This document shows, in pieces, positions 4,718 through 5,342 of a stretch of 5,342 nucleotides of DNA. The notes beneath the pieces are model-generated. The model searched no databases. It worked only from the letters and a program-made list of their open reading frames with translations, and had not been told where the DNA came from. Positions within the stretch are counted from its first letter, which is position 1. Each line of letters starts with the position of its first letter. Position numbers and translations under genes: made by a program. Origin of the DNA: Nitrososphaera sp. (GTDB taxonomy: Archaea > Thermoproteota > Nitrososphaeria > Nitrososphaerales > Nitrososphaeraceae); the NCBI GenBank assembly GCA_025935445.1, contig JAICVG010000114.1:1-5342 (forward strand), written 5' to 3'.

Positions 4718-5342
4718 TCTCAAACCAAAAGAGCTGATTGTCAAGCCAACTGTAGCAACATCTTCTTTGGGCGAATTTCTATCAAAACTAAAGGAGAAGG
4801 GCAACTTGATAATTAACGTTGATCCCAAGGTAGCCGGCGCGAACGTCCGCACAATATATGAGTCGGAGGACGCTGATATTGTGATCTGCACGACTTTTGA
4901 TCAATTGAAATCGTTCAAGTCGTCAGGCAAGAGCGTTGGGTACTTCAAGAAAGTCACGAGCAACGTCGACGTCGATGAGATTGAAAGAGCGTCAGAGACT
5001 GGAGCAGAACTTGTAATCGTCGACGCACCAAATTGGAAGATAATCCCACTTGAAAATATTATCGCCAAACTACACAAGTCCAAAACAAAAGTATTCGCTA
5101 CAGCAAAAAGCTCCCAAGAGGTTGCAACATTGTTTGCAGTCCTTGAGCTAGGAGTGGACGGAGTAATTTTATCGACAGATAGCGAAGAGGAAGTCGACAG
5201 AGTCAGACGGGAGCTTACTACTGCGAGGTTCCTTATTACGAGAGCTAAGATCAAAGAGGTAAAAGATGTCGGCACCGGGGAACGGGTCTGTGTAGACACT
5301 GCCTCGATGATGAGGATGGGAGAAGGCATGTTGGTTGGAAGC
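4710..5342 (+). CDS. aroB': 3-dehydroquinate synthase II, 3' end missing
   Basis: This archaeal enzyme, unrelated to bacterial AroB, uses NAD+ to deaminate ADH oxidatively and cyclise it to 3-dehydroquinate, the product entering the shikimate pathway. The 211 visible residues are in frame to the right edge; the family is usually around 350 aa. Recognisable segments are IPLENIIAKL (112-121), the LELGVDGVILST stretch (145-156), and VGTGERVCVDTASMM (187-201) with MGEGMLVGS (203-211), which is highly typical of the family. There is no ATG in frame near the beginning. The frame opens after a stop at 4701-4703, and TTG at 4710 is the first usable start, giving MTDLKPKELIVKP. It overlaps the aroA' stop by eight bases without a clear Shine-Dalgarno sequence, which suggests translational coupling. 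Order and overlap support one operon for two consecutive reactions. Confidence 0.93.
   Translation, partial: MTDLKPKELIVKPTVATSSLGEFLSKLKEKGNLIINVDPKVAGANVRTIYESEDADIVICTTFDQLKSFKSSGKSVGYFKKVTSNVDVDEIERASETGAELVIVDAPNWKIIPLENIIAKLHKSKTKVFATAKSSQEVATLFAVLELGVDGVILSTDSEEEVDRVRRELTTARFLITRAKIKEVKDVGTGERVCVDTASMMRMGEGMLVGS

Noticed and set aside
4901..5329. Minus-strand open frame of 142 codons
   Set aside because: It is antisense to aroB', whose plus-strand translation shows strong family motifs; the minus-strand product is a low-complexity S/T/L-rich shadow.
1..5342. CRISPR array, transposon, toxin-antitoxin or defence island
   Set aside because: No regularly spaced repeats, transposase or recognisable defence protein is visible; the genes are mainly core replication, repair and biosynthesis genes.

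Overview
The window looks like chromosomal housekeeping DNA from an archaeon, most probably a Thaumarchaeote (Nitrososphaeria, perhaps a soil Nitrososphaerales type). The evidence is a heterodimeric archaeal/eukaryotic-type primase (PriS and PriL), the archaeal front end of the aromatic amino acid pathway (ADH synthase and 3-dehydroquinate synthase II), a very small C2H2-like zinc-finger protein, and TATA boxes placed for leaderless or short-leader transcripts. Composition looks moderate in G+C by eye; I did not count it. The lineage is inferred from gene families and style, not from a database search.

Layout. (1) 1-1873, minus strand: priL followed by priS. The priL stop and priS start share ATGA, and priS runs off the left edge. 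(2) 1874-1973: a short divergent promoter region. (3) 1974-2834, plus strand: a complete endonuclease IV (nfo) with all nine expected metal ligands. (4) 2850-3400, minus strand, convergent with nfo: a small unrecognised pair, first a 66-aa C2H2-like zinc-finger protein with a TTG start, then a 105-aa protein with one membrane segment. (5) 3401-3934: about 530 bases without a convincing gene. It holds a perfect 14-bp tandem duplication beside an 8-bp-stem hairpin, a 13-bp direct repeat whose second copy abuts the aroA' promoter, and a 13-codon reading frame behind a strong Shine-Dalgarno sequence. (6) 3935-5342, plus strand: ADH synthase (aroA') overlapping 3-dehydroquinate synthase II (aroB'), which is cut off by the right edge.

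How the genes work together. PriS and PriL form the primase that makes replication primers. Endonuclease IV, divergent from them, cuts at abasic sites in base excision repair. AroA' and AroB' catalyse consecutive steps: aspartate semialdehyde plus a deoxyketohexose phosphate gives ADH, and ADH gives 3-dehydroquinate. This replaces the DAHP route into the shikimate pathway.

I found no mobile element, CRISPR array, tRNA, rRNA or obvious defence system. The points most worth a second look are the extra cysteine-rich insertion in PriS, the zinc-finger/membrane-protein pair, and the structured intergenic region.
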